DNA of 5,204 bases from Brevundimonas vancanneytii. GTDB lineage: Bacteria; Pseudomonadota; Alphaproteobacteria; Caulobacterales; Caulobacteraceae. The notes beneath the pieces are model-generated. The model was given only the letters and a program-made list of their open reading frames with translations. It did not search any database and had not been told where the DNA came from. Below, one piece after another: positions 5,133-5,204 of the stretch (its first letter is position 1; each line of letters begins with the position of its first letter). A program made the position numbers and the translations under genes. The stretch covers positions 1-5,204 of the forward strand of contig CAMCIP010000168.1 in the NCBI GenBank assembly GCA_945874855.1, read 5' to 3'.

Positions 5133-5204
5133 CGCCGCACCCGGGCGCGATAGGCCTCATAGGGGGCGCCGAATTTCGCCGACAGATACCGCTCCTCGCG
5201 CGCG
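5123..5204 (-). CDS. Isoprenylcysteine carboxyl methyltransferase-like protein, C-terminal end
   Basis: A frame too short for ORF listing enters from the right edge and ends at TGA 5125-5123, giving 26 residues: AREERYLSAKFG, then APYEAYRARVRRWL. The 'EERYL..KFG..Y..Y..RVRRWL-stop' pattern is the typical end of bacterial ICMT/PEMT-type membrane methyltransferases, which use S-adenosylmethionine on lipid-like substrates. The membrane helices and the SAM site are off the window. It overlaps the 90-residue gene by 10 bp and is probably its operon partner. Confidence rests on a short but distinctive tail. Confidence 0.75.
   Translation of the reverse strand, partial: AREERYLSAKFGAPYEAYRARVRRWL

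Overview
This is a very GC-rich, gene-dense chromosomal window with strong G/C preference at third codon positions. It looks like an alphaproteobacterium. The protein types, the probable leaderless starts and a CtrA-like TTAACCAT half-site suggest the Caulobacterales (Brevundimonas or Caulobacter-like), but that placement is inference. No transposase, integrase, phage structural gene or CRISPR array is visible.

Layout, left to right. (a) 1-597 (+): the C-terminal 198 residues of a YtcJ-type (Amidohydro_3) metal-dependent amidohydrolase whose start lies off the left edge. (b) 600-692: two near-identical 43-bp units with a 50-bp period, each closed by GTCCT/AGGAC inverted ends, resembling an intergenic REP-type element. 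(c) 700-784 (-): a complete tRNA-Leu(CAA) with encoded CCA. Its own promoter appears to lie in the gap it shares with the next, divergent gene. (d) 886-1818 and 1815-2858 (+): an ATP-grasp protein and an SsuD/SfnG-like (LLM class) flavin monooxygenase, joined by an ATGA stop/start overlap and clearly a two-gene operon. (e) 2872-3879 (-): a fumarylacetoacetate hydrolase family enzyme, convergent with the flavin enzyme with only 13 bp between the stops. (f) 3935-4759 (-): an unrecognised membrane-anchored protein with CxC pairs and a His-rich tail. (g) 4860-5132 (-): a 90-residue hypothetical protein. (h) 5123-5204 (-): the last 26 residues of an isoprenylcysteine carboxyl methyltransferase-like protein, overlapping gene (g) by 10 bp.

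Functionally, the window is a mosaic of small transcription units. The most interesting is the ATP-grasp/flavin-monooxygenase pair. One enzyme could use ATP to build a carboxylate-amine (amide or peptide) bond, and the other could use reduced flavin and oxygen on the same or a related small molecule. The substrate cannot be read from the sequence. The FAH-family gene resembles the last step of tyrosine/homogentisate breakdown, but no other gene of that pathway is in view. The intergenic gaps hold several clean symmetric elements: a 15-bp palindrome touching the FAH start, an 18-bp perfect palindrome between (f) and (g), and mirrored ACGCAA/TTGCGT hexamers between the tRNA and the ATP-grasp gene.
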